From Kitasatospora aureofaciens (GTDB lineage: Bacteria > Actinomycetota > Actinomycetes > Streptomycetales > Streptomycetaceae), in the NCBI RefSeq assembly GCF_019192735.1, contig NZ_JAHTKP010000012.1:62001-126000 (forward strand): DNA of 64,000 nucleotides, written 5' to 3'. Positions 23,020 through 31,341 of this stretch are shown one piece after another. The notes under the pieces are model-generated. The model saw nothing but the letters and a program-made list of their open reading frames with translations. It ran no database searches and had not been told where the DNA came from. A program made the position numbers and the translations under genes. Each line of letters opens with the position of its first letter. Position 1 is the stretch's first letter.

Positions 23020-24798
23020 TCAGCCCTTCCGCCAGGTCATCCACCCCTGCTGCCGGTCGACCCGGTCGACGTGCCAGTCGGCGGGGTGGTCCGGCCAGGA
23101 CGCGTCCGGCTCCTTGTCCTCGGGGGAGGGCGCGGTGACGATCACCGTGGCCTGTGCGGGGATCGGCCGGGTGTGCGGGTCGCGGAACCAGACGCGGCCC
23201 TGGTAGACCTCGAAGGCCTGGGCGCCGCGCATCGACCAGTCGGTGTCCCAGCCGAACACCACGCTGTCCTCCGGGCGTATCCCCGCGTTCTCGGTGAAGC
23301 CGGTGGCGATGCCCTTGCGCCAGTTCGAGTGTGGGTAGCTGATCGACTCGGTGATGGTGTCCGTGGCGTATCCGGCGAACAGCGCCAGCACGACGCCGGC
23401 CCACACCACCCGCTGCGGGGCGAGCAGCCGCAGCAGCACGACGATGCCGAGCACGCCGAATGCCACGACGGTCGTCCGCATGATCCGCAGCACGCCCCAG
23501 TTGTCGGCGAGGAACAGGGCGTCGGGCATGCCCCAGGCGATGAAGACCTGCGTCCTGAGCAGCGAACCGGCGGACCGGACCACCGCCTCGCCGAGCACCA
23601 GCGTGAGCCCGGCCGTGCCGGCCAGCGCCCAGCCCAGGGCGCGGCTGCGGAACCGGCACAGCACCGCGGCGCCGACCGCGAAGGCCGCCGGGACGAGGTA
23701 GGAGGCGTACCGGGCGTATACCCAGTCGTCGATCCGCTTGTCGTCCGGCAGCGCGGCGGCGGCCGCCAGCGCGGTGCCGACCAGCAGGGCCACCATCACC
23801 CCGCCGGTGATCCGGTGCGGGCGGGGGAAGCGCTTGCTGAAGACGGCGAACAGGCAGACGGTGACGGCGAGTCCGCCGACGCCCCAGGTGGAGATGATGA
23901 AGTACCAGATCTGGCCGACCGTCCGGGTCAGCGTCCGCTGAGCGGCCTCCGGATCCGAGAGGCCCTTCCACAGGAACCCGCCGACGTCGCTGTTCGGCAC
24001 CGTGAACTGCGCGTGCAGCCAGGCACTCAGCAGCTTGCCGCCCGCAACGCCCGCGCCCAGCGCGCCGAGGCCGGCGACGACCGTGCGCCGGGGCGTCCAG
24101 CGCAGCAGCAGGGCGGCGACGAACACCACCCCGGTGAGGGCGACGACGACGCCCCCGCGGTCGTGCGTGGCCATGGCGTAGGCGGCGGTCGCGCCCGTCC
24201 CGGCGGCGTACCAGACGCGGCGCCGCAACGGGCCGTCGGTGAGCCAGCCGTGCAGGCAGAGCAGCCAGGCGAGGATCAGCACCGGCATGACGGTGTCCGT
24301 CAGCGCGAACTCGGAGTAGAAGACCAGCGGCGGCAGCAGCGCGGTGGCGACGGCGAACGCGTACGCCTGCGGCCGGTCGAGGCCGAGGCGGCGCAGGGCG
24401 AGCCAGGCGAGCGGGAAGATCAGCGCGTTGAGCAGGGCGTTGGTGCCCATCACCAGGTGGTAGGCGGTGACGGGATCGTCGGCGATCCGCAGCGCGGGGG
24501 AGATCAGCAGCGGGTATCCGCCGGGGATGATCACGCCGACCGGCATTTCGGTGCTCTGGTGCCCGGCCAGGACCCGCGCGAGGACGAGGTAGGACTCCTC
24601 GTCGGGGTGGATGGACGGGTAGCTGAGGTTCCGGACGAGGTAGAGCCGGAAGAGGACCTGGGTTATGTACCCGGCGAGCAGGGCCCCGGGCCAGAACCAG
24701 CGCCGGTTCGGGAGCTCCCGCGCGCGCCGTTCCACCGGTGGTGGCGGTTGGACGGCGACGGTTGTCGGCGGGCCTGTGCGTACGGACGTCTGTGGCAT
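23020..24798 (-). CDS. Polytopic GT-C-type membrane glycosyltransferase-like protein
   Basis: A 592-residue membrane protein with about eleven hydrophobic helices. The first extracytoplasmic loop contains SIHPDEESYLVLARVLAG (about 62-79). The acidic DEE there matches the metal/catalytic position of GT-C enzymes such as the ArnT/PMT group, which use lipid-linked sugars. The C-terminal 130 residues form a soluble domain. ATG is preceded by GGAGGGG. The acceptor and donor are unknown. The next gene upstream on this strand is the CDP-alcohol phosphotransferase, perhaps making a lipid substrate, but the 256-nt gap argues against a tight operon. Confidence 0.75.
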   Translation of the reverse strand: MPQTSVRTGPPTTVAVQPPPPVERRARELPNRRWFWPGALLAGYITQVLFRLYLVRNLSYPSIHPDEESYLVLARVLAGHQSTEMPVGVIIPGGYPLLISPALRIADDPVTAYHLVMGTNALLNALIFPLAWLALRRLGLDRPQAYAFAVATALLPPLVFYSEFALTDTVMPVLILAWLLCLHGWLTDGPLRRRVWYAAGTGATAAYAMATHDRGGVVVALTGVVFVAALLLRWTPRRTVVAGLGALGAGVAGGKLLSAWLHAQFTVPNSDVGGFLWKGLSDPEAAQRTLTRTVGQIWYFIISTWGVGGLAVTVCLFAVFSKRFPRPHRITGGVMVALLVGTALAAAAALPDDKRIDDWVYARYASYLVPAAFAVGAAVLCRFRSRALGWALAGTAGLTLVLGEAVVRSAGSLLRTQVFIAWGMPDALFLADNWGVLRIMRTTVVAFGVLGIVVLLRLLAPQRVVWAGVVLALFAGYATDTITESISYPHSNWRKGIATGFTENAGIRPEDSVVFGWDTDWSMRGAQAFEVYQGRVWFRDPHTRPIPAQATVIVTAPSPEDKEPDASWPDHPADWHVDRVDRQQGWMTWRKG

Positions 24799-24861
24799 GG
24801 AAATCGGTCCCCTCCCTGGTGCGACGGGCTCCCGGAGGAGCGCCCCCACGTCGCACAACTA

Positions 24862-24887
24862 TATATATCGGCAATCTGCATATGTAG
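24862..24887 (-). promoter_or_regulatory. AT-rich promoter region of the GT-C gene
   Basis: A run of TATATATA lies 65-90 nt upstream of the GT-C start, the most AT-rich spot in the vicinity. On the minus strand it offers TATAGT as a -10 box, but no good -35 box is found at the normal spacing. Confidence 0.4.
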
Positions 24888-25054
24888 TCCAGTGGATCCG
24901 GGAGGCAGGGTGAGCCCTCGCCCTGTCGGCCGTCGGGGCGGGCGCGTTCTGGCTCCGCCGCGCCCTGCGCCGCTTCTGAGCGCCGCCGCGAACGCGCCCC
25001 ACAACGGCTGGAGCCCGCCACCCTCCCGGGTGACGGGCTCCCACTGTCGAAACG

Positions 25055-25822
25055 TCAGCGCAGCCGCGACGACGACAGGATCGACGCCAGGTGCGCCACG
25101 ACCATCCCCCACGTGATCACCGCGATCCCCGCCACCGCCGCCCGGGTCGGCCCGAGGCCGCCCACCGCCGCATCCGCGACGGCCGCCGCGAGCAGCACCA
25201 GCGAGGCCTCGATGCCGTTCGTCACCCGGTGGATCTTCAGCACCGACGCGAGCCGGCGGGCCGTCGCGATGCCCTGCGAGCGCGGCTGGGTCGACTCCTC
25301 GTCGGCCGGCGCCATGCCGCTGCGGGCGCGGGCCACGTCCACCAGGTCCGTCGAGGCCTTCAGCAGCACCACGCCCAGCGCGGCCGCCAGGCCCACCGAC
25401 ACCCACAGCTCCGACCCGCCCCGGGCCGCCCGGACGCCCGCGCCGATCATCAGCGCCGCGTCCGCCAGGTAGGCGCCGAGCCGGTCGACGTAGACCCCGG
25501 CCATGCTGAACCGGCGCTTCCAGCGCGCCACTTCGCCGTCCACGCAGTCGAACAGCAGGAACAGCTGGAACAGCACCGCCGCCAGCACGGCCCCGGTCAC
25601 GCCGGGGATCAGCAGGGCCGCCCCGCCGCCGACGCCGCAGACCACCATGACCCAGGTGAGGGTGTTCGGCGACACCGAGGTCCGCACCAGCTGGCGGGTC
25701 GTCCGCAGCGACAGGCGGCGCATGTACAGCCGGCCCGCCCAGTGCTCACCGTTGCGACTCTGCAGCTTGGCCTGCGGCTGGCACACCTCGCGCAGCTCCG
25801 AAAGCGCCGGAGCAGCCACCAT
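25055..25822 (-). CDS. CDP-alcohol phosphatidyltransferase family protein with an altered active site
   Basis: A 255-residue membrane protein of the family that transfers a phosphoalcohol from a CDP-lipid. The signature DxxDGxxAR is present (D92, D95, G96, A99, R100), followed eight residues later by G109 and D113. The fourth aspartate, usually the catalytic base, is replaced by Ala at position 117 (VDRLGAYLAD), with an Asp only at 121. Similar variants occur in a streptomycete subgroup as I recall it. The enzyme may have different chemistry. Two pairs of short tandem repeats lie just upstream. Confidence 0.8.
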   Translation of the reverse strand: MVAAPALSELREVCQPQAKLQSRNGEHWAGRLYMRRLSLRTTRQLVRTSVSPNTLTWVMVVCGVGGGAALLIPGVTGAVLAAVLFQLFLLFDCVDGEVARWKRRFSMAGVYVDRLGAYLADAALMIGAGVRAARGGSELWVSVGLAAALGVVLLKASTDLVDVARARSGMAPADEESTQPRSQGIATARRLASVLKIHRVTNGIEASLVLLAAAVADAAVGGLGPTRAAVAGIAVITWGMVVAHLASILSSSRLR

Positions 25823-25838
25823 GACGAATCCTCCACAC

Positions 25839-25890
25839 CTGTCCCGAAACCTGTCCCGAAACGATCACCACAGGAACGATCACCACAGGG
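25839..25890. repeat. Two adjacent tandem duplications before the CDP-alcohol transferase gene
   Basis: CTGTCCCGAAAC occurs twice (25839-25850 and 25851-25862). It is followed at once by GATCACCACAGG units at 25863 and 25878, 15 bp apart. The block is 16-68 nt upstream of the start codon on the minus strand, so it falls in the promoter/leader. Confidence 0.9.
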
Positions 25891-25942
25891 TAGAACCTGC
25901 CTGGACCCGGCCCGCGCCTGGGACCTCACCGTCAACCGCTGA

Positions 25943-26632
25943 TCACACCACCGCCATGGACGGCACCGGCACGCTGCCCCGGTGCAGCCAGGCCCGCTCG
26001 GCGGCGGACCAGACCCCCGAGGTCAGCAGGTACAGCGCCGCCGCCAGCGGCACCAGCGCCGCGAACAGCACCGTCCCGAACGACAGGTACGGCAGGACCC
26101 CCATCCCCGGCTGCGCAGTCGGCGCTGCCGCGGCCGCCCGCCGGGCCCGCCGGAAGTTGACGTACGCGACGCCCGCCAGCCCGGCGTACAGCACCCCGAA
26201 CACCGCCAGTTGCCCGGCGCCGTGCGCGTTCCCGACGTGCAGGCCCAGCGGGGCGCCGAACAGGGTGTGGTCGAGCAGGTCGTTGGGGGTGGTGAACAGG
26301 CGGTACATCACCGAGAAGAACGGAATCTGCACCAGCGCCGGCAGACAGCCCGCGGCCGGCGACACCTGCTCCTCACGGTGCAGCTCCGCCATCGCCTCAC
26401 GGAGCTTCTCCGGGCGGTTCTTGTGCTTGCGGTTCAGCTCGGCGATCTTCGGCGCGAGCCGCGCCCGCGACTTCTCCCCGCGCGCCGCCGCCCGCGCCAG
26501 CGGGTGCAGGGCGAGGCGGACGGCGACGGTGAACAGGACGATCGCGAGCGCGGTCGGGACGACGTGGGCGAGCGCGGCGACGACGGTGTGGGCCACGGCG
26601 ACGGCCGGGTCGAGAACGGCGAGAACGGACAT
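25943..26632 (-). CDS. yidC: YidC/Oxa1-type membrane protein insertase
   Basis: A 229-residue insertase with the YidC core of five helices. It shows LFTVAVRLALHPLARAAARG (the conserved Arg faces the hydrophilic groove), a charged hairpin KIAELNRKHKNRPEKLREAMAELHREE, then PALVQIPFFSVMYRLFTTP. It is shorter than housekeeping YidC and resembles the streptomycete paralogue that sits next to DUF6412, as here. It is probably an additional insertase used under particular conditions. Confidence 0.87.
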   Translation of the reverse strand: MSVLAVLDPAVAVAHTVVAALAHVVPTALAIVLFTVAVRLALHPLARAAARGEKSRARLAPKIAELNRKHKNRPEKLREAMAELHREEQVSPAAGCLPALVQIPFFSVMYRLFTTPNDLLDHTLFGAPLGLHVGNAHGAGQLAVFGVLYAGLAGVAYVNFRRARRAAAAAPTAQPGMGVLPYLSFGTVLFAALVPLAAALYLLTSGVWSAAERAWLHRGSVPVPSMAVV

Positions 26633-26710
26633 GGTGAAGCGAGCCCTCCGGGGTCTCAGGACATGAGTGATCGGCGGAGGACGGCCGCGAAGAACGGCAG
26701 GAACGAGAAC

Positions 26711-27004
26711 TTACGCGGCCGCCGGGGCCGCACCCGGTGCCCTGGGGCGTCGCCGGCCCCGGGCGTCCGGATCACGCTGGGGCAGGAAGGCCGTACGGAA
26801 CGCCCGCCGCCGCAGCACACCGTTGCGTACTGCCGCAGGCGCCCGCGCGCCCAGCAGCCGCGCCCCGGCCAAGGTCCCCGCGACGGCCCCGGCCAGCAGC
26901 GCCACGGCCGCAACCGCCGCCACCGACGCGAGTGTCCCGCTGGTGGTCGACAGCTCCCCGGTCAGCACCCGAAGCAGGCCGAGCAGCATCGTGATCACAC
27001 TCAC
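26711..27004 (-). CDS. DUF6412-like small membrane protein
   Basis: A 97-residue protein with one or two hydrophobic segments (SVITMLLGLLRVL and VAAVAAVALLAGAVAGTLAG) and a basic C-terminal tail (RNGVLRRRAFRTAFLPQRDPDARGRRRPR). The position upstream of a YidC paralogue fits DUF6412. GTG 27004 was chosen as the start; GTG 26998 and ATG 26989 are alternatives. The role is unknown, perhaps aiding insertion by the neighbouring YidC. The gap to yidC is 78 nt. Confidence 0.65.
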   Translation of the reverse strand: MSVITMLLGLLRVLTGELSTTSGTLASVAAVAAVALLAGAVAGTLAGARLLGARAPAAVRNGVLRRRAFRTAFLPQRDPDARGRRRPRAPGAAPAAA

Positions 27005-27116
27005 CGCGCGCCCACCCCCTTCACATGCCGGCGCCGACCCCGACAGAGACCCGTCGGACAGTGACGACGATCCTACGACCTCCGGAGTTCCCGCGTTTCC
27101 CCGGGAGCGCGAGGTG

Positions 27117-27151
27117 TAGCCAGGTGTGCTACGCGGGGCTACCTTGGAAGG
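27117..27151 (+). promoter_or_regulatory. Promoter of the toxin-antitoxin pair, probably leaderless, with GTAGC/GCTAC dyad
   Basis: TAGCCA (27117-27122), a 17-bp spacer and TACCTT (27140-27145) are followed by 6 nt and the ATG. GTAGC (27116-27120) and GCTAC (27128-27132) form a dyad over the promoter, a plausible antitoxin binding site. Confidence 0.5.
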
Positions 27152-27436
27152 ATGAAGACGATTACCCAGCGGGAGTTCCGGAACAACTCCGCCGCGGTGA
27201 TGGACGCGGTGGAGGCGGGGGAGATCTTCCACATCACCAGGAACGGGGTCGAGGTCGCGGAGTTGCGGCCGGTCACGGGGCGGCGGCGGTTGACCGCGGA
27301 GGAGCTGGTGGCGCGGCACGTGAAGCTCCCGCGGGTGGACTACCAGCAGATGCGCAAGGAGGCCGAGGAGTACTTCGGGCCGGAGGAGCTGGTGGGGGAC
27401 GAGGGCGACGACCCGTTCGAGCGGAAGCGTGGCTGA
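27152..27436 (+). CDS. Phd/YefM-family antitoxin
   Basis: A 94-residue antitoxin. The N-terminal DNA-binding domain reads MKTITQREFRNNSAAVMDAVEAGEIFHITRNGVEVAELRPV. The acidic C-terminal tail (EEYFGPEELVGDEGDDPFERK) would bind and neutralise the toxin. It overlaps the toxin gene by 8 nt, as is normal for such pairs. It likely represses its own promoter. Confidence 0.9.
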   Translation: MKTITQREFRNNSAAVMDAVEAGEIFHITRNGVEVAELRPVTGRRRLTAEELVARHVKLPRVDYQQMRKEAEEYFGPEELVGDEGDDPFERKRG

Positions 27437-27851
27437 GCGCCGGCGGGCGGCCCGGCGGCGGCCGGCCGGGGTGCTCGACACGTGCGTGTACATCGACCTG
27501 GCGCTGCTCAGCCCGGCCGACCTGCCCGCCGTGCCGGAGCTGACCGCGATCACCTTCGCCGAACTCCAGCAGGGCGTCTCGATGGCCCGCGACCCGGTCA
27601 GCCGGGCGGCCCGGCTGGAGGTGCTGGGTGCGGCGATGGCCGACTTCGACCCGCTCCCGTTCGACGCGGCCGCCGCCGCCCGGTACGGCACGCTCGTCAC
27701 CCTCACCATCGCCGCGGGCCGCCAGCCGCGCCCGCGCCGGATCGACCTGATGATCGCCGCCGTCGCCTCGGCCCACGGCCTGCCGCTCTACACCCGCAAC
27801 GTGGCGGACTTCCGCGGCCTCGGCTCGGCGGTGGAGATCATCGGCGTGTGA
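27429..27851 (+). CDS. vapC: PIN-domain toxin (VapC family)
   Basis: A 140-residue PIN-domain ribonuclease. Acidic active-site residues are visible: D17 in GVLDTCVYID, E45 in ITFAELQQG, and an Asp in RRIDLMIAAVASAHGLPLYTRN followed by DF. GTG start inside the antitoxin gene. The pair forms a type II toxin-antitoxin module of the mixed Phd-VapC kind common in actinobacteria. Confidence 0.9.
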   Translation: MAERRRAARRRPAGVLDTCVYIDLALLSPADLPAVPELTAITFAELQQGVSMARDPVSRAARLEVLGAAMADFDPLPFDAAAAARYGTLVTLTIAAGRQPRPRRIDLMIAAVASAHGLPLYTRNVADFRGLGSAVEIIGV

Positions 27852-27858
27852 CGGCCGC

Positions 27859-27889
27859 CGCGGCCCGCAGTGGGGGTCTGCGAGCCGCG
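27859..27889. terminator. Bidirectional terminator between vapC and the dehydrogenase gene
   Basis: A 12-bp stem (27859-27870 with 27878-27889, one wobble pair) lies between two converging genes. Outer flanks extend the pairing. Confidence 0.75.
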
Positions 27890-27899
27890 TGGCGGGCCG

Positions 27900-28973
27900 T
27901 CAGGGGAGGCGGACCGTCGTCCCCGTGGCGGCGGAGGTGCGGGCGGCTTCGAGGATGGTGAGCGTGGTGGCCGCGTCGCGCGGGTCGACGGGGGGCGGGG
28001 CGCCGGGGGTGGCCAGGGCGGTGGCGATGCCGGCGTAGTAGGCGGGGTAGTCGCCGGGGTCGGTGGGGAGGGAGATCGCGGACTCGTCGGTGCCGAGGGT
28101 GCCGTACTGGGCGGGCTGGTCGGCGCCCCACGGCCGGGTGCCGTCGGGGCGGCGGCCGGCGCGGAGGTCGGCCTCCTGCGGGTCCATGCCGGACTTGACG
28201 TACCCGGCGGTGTCGCCGAGGACGCGCAGGCGGGGGCCGGTGAGCGGGGTGAGGGCGCTGGTCCACAGGTGGGAGTGGGTGCCGGAGGCGTGGGTGAGGG
28301 CGAGGAAGGCGTCGTCGTCGACGACCGCGCCGTCCCGGCGGACATCGATCTCCGCGTACACCGTCGCGACCGGCCCGAACAGGGTGAGCGCCTGGTCGAC
28401 CAGGTGGCTGCCCAGGTCGTAGAGGGTGCCGCCGGCCTCGGCGGGGTCGGCGAGTTCGCGCCAGCCGGGCTTGGGCTTCGGCCGGAACCGCTCGAAGCGG
28501 GACTCGAAGCGGTGCACCCGGCCGAGCGCGCCGCCGCGGACGAGGCGGGAGGCGGTGAGGAAGTCGCCGTCCCAGCGCCGGTTCTGGAACACGGAGAGCA
28601 GGACGTTCTGCGACTCGGCGAGCCGGCACAGCTCCAGCGCCTCGGCGGCGGTGCCGGCCAGCGGCTTGTCGACGACGGTGGCCAGCCCGGCGCGCAGGGC
28701 GGCGCGGGCGAGCGGGGCGTGGGTGCGGTTGGGGGTCGCGATGACGACGAGGTCGAGCGCGCCCGGGTCGGCGAGCAGCTGCTCGGGGGTGTCGACGGCG
28801 CGGGCGTCGGGGTGCTCGCGGTGCAGCTGGGCGCGGCGCTCCGGGTTGGCGGTGACCACGGCGTCCAGCCGGAGCCCGGGGGTGGTGGCGATGAGCGGGG
28901 CGTGGAAGGCGGAGCCGGCCAGGCCGTAGCCGATCAGGCCGACGCGGAAGGGGCGGGGGGTCTCGGAGCTCAT
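27900..28973 (-). CDS. Gfo/Idh/MocA-family oxidoreductase
   Basis: A 357-residue NAD(P)-dependent sugar or cyclitol dehydrogenase. The N-terminal Rossmann fold starts FRVGLIGYGLAGSAFHAPLIATTPGL. The family motif is VDKPLAGTAAEA, where the lysine of DKP is catalytic. GGTLYDLGSHLVDQAL in the C-terminal domain carries the substrate-binding Asp/His. MSSETPRP is the chosen start (28973) because GAGG lies upstream. The frame continues further upstream into a repeat. The substrate is unknown. It is monocistronic. Confidence 0.9.
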   Translation of the reverse strand: MSSETPRPFRVGLIGYGLAGSAFHAPLIATTPGLRLDAVVTANPERRAQLHREHPDARAVDTPEQLLADPGALDLVVIATPNRTHAPLARAALRAGLATVVDKPLAGTAAEALELCRLAESQNVLLSVFQNRRWDGDFLTASRLVRGGALGRVHRFESRFERFRPKPKPGWRELADPAEAGGTLYDLGSHLVDQALTLFGPVATVYAEIDVRRDGAVVDDDAFLALTHASGTHSHLWTSALTPLTGPRLRVLGDTAGYVKSGMDPQEADLRAGRRPDGTRPWGADQPAQYGTLGTDESAISLPTDPGDYPAYYAGIATALATPGAPPPVDPRDAATTLTILEAARTSAATGTTVRLP

Positions 28974-29031
28974 GCGCCCACCTCGCTTCGCTCGGCAGGG
29001 GCATTCGCCCATGCGCAGATTTCGATGACTC

Positions 29032-29063
29032 TCCCCCAGCCTTCGGCCGGGGGGACCCCCATG
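29032..29063. repeat. CCCCCAGCC...GGGGG dispersed streptomycete hairpin element
   Basis: CCCCCAGCC (29033-29041) pairs with GGCCGGGGG (29045-29053) with one mismatch, followed by ACCCCCATG. I recall near-identical elements (CCCCCAGNCTTCG, then GACCCCCA) scattered in many Streptomyces genomes. Copy number elsewhere cannot be judged from one window. Confidence 0.55.
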
Positions 29064-29239
29064 CTTCGCTCGCTCATGCACTCCATTCGATCACAACGGT
29101 GCCCGGTTGCTCCCGGTTCCTCCGGACCGGCGGCCGCGTTCCGGAGGGCGGGACGTGCTGCCGTCGGCCAGGCGTGCGGATTAGGCTGTGCCGCGTCAGG
29201 GCCTTCGCAAGACGTTGCAACACTTCGGGAGACACGCAC

Positions 29240-30019
29240 GTGGCAGACCGCAAGCCCATCGAGTCCTGGCTGACCGACATGGACGGCGTCCTCATCCACG
29301 AGGGCACGCCGATCCCCGGCGCGGAGGAGTTCCTGCGCCGGCTGCGGGAGTCCGGGAAGCCGTTCCTGGTCCTCACCAACAACTCCATCTACACGCCGCG
29401 CGACCTCAGCGCCCGCCTGGCCGGGATGGGCCTGGAGGTGCCGGAGGAGTGCATCTGGACCTCGGCCCTGGCCACCGCCAAGTTCCTCAAGGGCCAGCGC
29501 CCGGGCGGCACCGCGTACGTGATCGGCGAGGCGGGGCTCACCACCGCGCTGTACCAGGCCGGTTACGTGCTGACCGACAACAACCCGGACTACGTCGTCC
29601 TCGGCGAGACCCGCACCTACAGCTTCGAGGCGCTGACCAAGGCGATCCGCCTGATCAACCAGGGCGCCCGGTTCATCTGCACCAACCCGGACGAGACCGG
29701 CCCGTCCCCCGAGGGCGTGCTGCCTGCCACCGGCTCGGTCGCGGCGCTGATCACCAAGGCGACCGGTGTCGAGCCGTACTTCGTCGGCAAGCCGAACCCG
29801 CTGATGATGCGCGAGGCGCTGAACACGGCCGGTGCCCACTCCGAGACCGCCGTGATGATCGGCGACCGGATGGACACCGACATCGTCGCGGGCATGGAGG
29901 CCGGCATGGAGACCATCCTGGTGCTCACCGGCCTGACCGCCGCCGCCGACGTGGAGCGCTTCCCGTACCGGCCGACCCGCGTGGTCAAGTCGATCGCGGA
30001 CCTGGTCGAGCTGGTCTAG
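29240..30019 (+). CDS. HAD-superfamily class IIA phosphatase (NagD-like)
   Basis: A 259-residue hydrolase. Motif I LTDMDGVL carries the nucleophile and acid Asp (D13, D15). Motif II is VLTNNS, motif III a lysine in VGKPNP, and motif IV GDRMDTDIVAGMEAG. Substrates of this group are small phosphates such as nucleotides, glycolaldehyde- or glycerol-phosphates. The GTG start is preceded by CGGGAG. A TAGGCT box at about 29182 may be its -10 element. Confidence 0.9.
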   Translation: MADRKPIESWLTDMDGVLIHEGTPIPGAEEFLRRLRESGKPFLVLTNNSIYTPRDLSARLAGMGLEVPEECIWTSALATAKFLKGQRPGGTAYVIGEAGLTTALYQAGYVLTDNNPDYVVLGETRTYSFEALTKAIRLINQGARFICTNPDETGPSPEGVLPATGSVAALITKATGVEPYFVGKPNPLMMREALNTAGAHSETAVMIGDRMDTDIVAGMEAGMETILVLTGLTAAADVERFPYRPTRVVKSIADLVELV

Positions 30020-30036
30020 CGTCTGCGGTGCTGTCA

Positions 30037-30077
30037 CGGGCTCCGCTCCGGCCGATGGCCGGGGCGGAGCCCGTTTT
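30037..30077 (+). terminator. Rho-independent terminator with T run
   Basis: A 17-bp stem (30037-30053 with 30057-30073, one G-U pair) and a GAT loop are followed by TTTT. It lies 18 nt after the HAD phosphatase stop. Confidence 0.9.
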
Positions 30078-30078
30078 C

Positions 30079-30104
30079 GTACGTGTGGGGAGTACGTGTG
30101 GGGA
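30079..30104. repeat. Tandem duplication, 13 bp x 2, at the ltrA leader
   Basis: GTACGTGTGGGGA occurs twice head to tail (30079-30091 and 30092-30104). The second copy supplies the Shine-Dalgarno region of the next gene. Confidence 0.9.
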
Positions 30105-30114
30105 GGAACGGCGG

Positions 30115-31284
30115 ATGAGCACCACGGGGGAGCCCGGGAGCGAGGAGAAGCGGGTCACGTGGGCCGAGCTCTACTTCGACCTGGTCTTCGTCTTCGCGAT
30201 CACGCAGGTCTCGGGCCTGCTGCACCACCACCACGACTGGACGGGCGTCGCCCGGGCGCTCGTCGTGTTCGTGCCGGTGTACTGGTGCTGGGTCGGCACC
30301 ACCGTGCAGGCCAACATCCGGGACGTGGACAACCTGCGGGACCGGTTGGGCATCCTGCTGGTCGGCCTGGGGGGCCTGTTCATGGCGCTCGCCGTGCCGG
30401 ACGCGTTCGGCGGGCGCGGGGTGCTGCTGGGTGCCGCGTACTGGCTGGGCCGGGTGGTGCTGCTGATCCTGATGATCCGCATCACCGGCATCTGGCACGG
30501 CCCGTACGGGGCGGGCGTGCTGGTCAGCGGGCCGCTGCTGGTGGTGGGCGGGCTGCTGCCGGACGGGCCGCGGCTGGCGCTGTGGGCGGTGGCGGCGCTG
30601 TGCGACCTGTCGGTGCCGCTGGTGTTCCGGCGGCGGCTGGCCGCGGTGGCGTACCACCCGGCGCACATGCCGGAGCGGTTCGCGACGTTCCTGCTGGTGG
30701 CGCTCGGCGAGTCGATCGTCGGGATCGGCGCGACGGCCGCCCGGGCCCGCCTGGACGCGGCCGAACTGACCGCCGTGGCGGCCGCGTTCACCATCTCGGC
30801 GGGCCTGTGGTGGCAGTACTTCGTCTACGCGGCGGACGCGATGCGGCACGCTGTGGTGATCGCCGACTCGCGCCGGGACGTGATCCGGCGGATCTTCCAG
30901 TACGGGCATCTGGCGCTGGTCGCCGGGGTGATCGGGGTGGCGGTCGGCTTCGGGGAGACGGTCGCGGACCCGTGGCGGGCGCTCGGCCCGGGGGCGGTGG
31001 CGCTGCTGTACGGCGGCTGCGGGCTGTACCTGCTGACCTTCGGCTACACCCGGTGGATGATGTTCCGCAAGGTGGCGACGACCCGCCTGATCGCGGCGGC
31101 GGTGGTGCTGGCACTGCTGCCCGCGATGGTCCGGCTGCCGGCGCTGGCGGTGCTGGTGACGCTGGCGGTGCTGCTGGTGGCGCTCAACGTGGTAGAGCAC
31201 TTCAGGGTGGAGCGGGCCGCTGCCGTCCCTCCAGCCCCGCCAACCCCCGCTCCGGCGGAGCGACCTGTCGGTGGGCCTGTGTAG
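30115..31284 (+). CDS. LtrA family membrane protein, copy 1
   Basis: A 389-residue protein of the low-temperature-requirement A family. The family opening is EKRVTWAELYFDLVFVFAITQVSGLLHHHHDW, and later segments include ERFATFLLVALGESIVGIGAT and AGLWWQYFVYAADA. About ten membrane helices are visible. The biochemical function is not established. GGGAGGA precedes ATG. A second member is at 57642-58832. Confidence 0.87.
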   Translation: MSTTGEPGSEEKRVTWAELYFDLVFVFAITQVSGLLHHHHDWTGVARALVVFVPVYWCWVGTTVQANIRDVDNLRDRLGILLVGLGGLFMALAVPDAFGGRGVLLGAAYWLGRVVLLILMIRITGIWHGPYGAGVLVSGPLLVVGGLLPDGPRLALWAVAALCDLSVPLVFRRRLAAVAYHPAHMPERFATFLLVALGESIVGIGATAARARLDAAELTAVAAAFTISAGLWWQYFVYAADAMRHAVVIADSRRDVIRRIFQYGHLALVAGVIGVAVGFGETVADPWRALGPGAVALLYGGCGLYLLTFGYTRWMMFRKVATTRLIAAAVVLALLPAMVRLPALAVLVTLAVLLVALNVVEHFRVERAAAVPPAPPTPAPAERPVGGPV

Positions 31285-31341
31285 CGTTCGGGGTGCAAAA
31301 GGGCGTGCGGCGCCAGGGCCGCGGTGTGGGAGGTAGATGTC

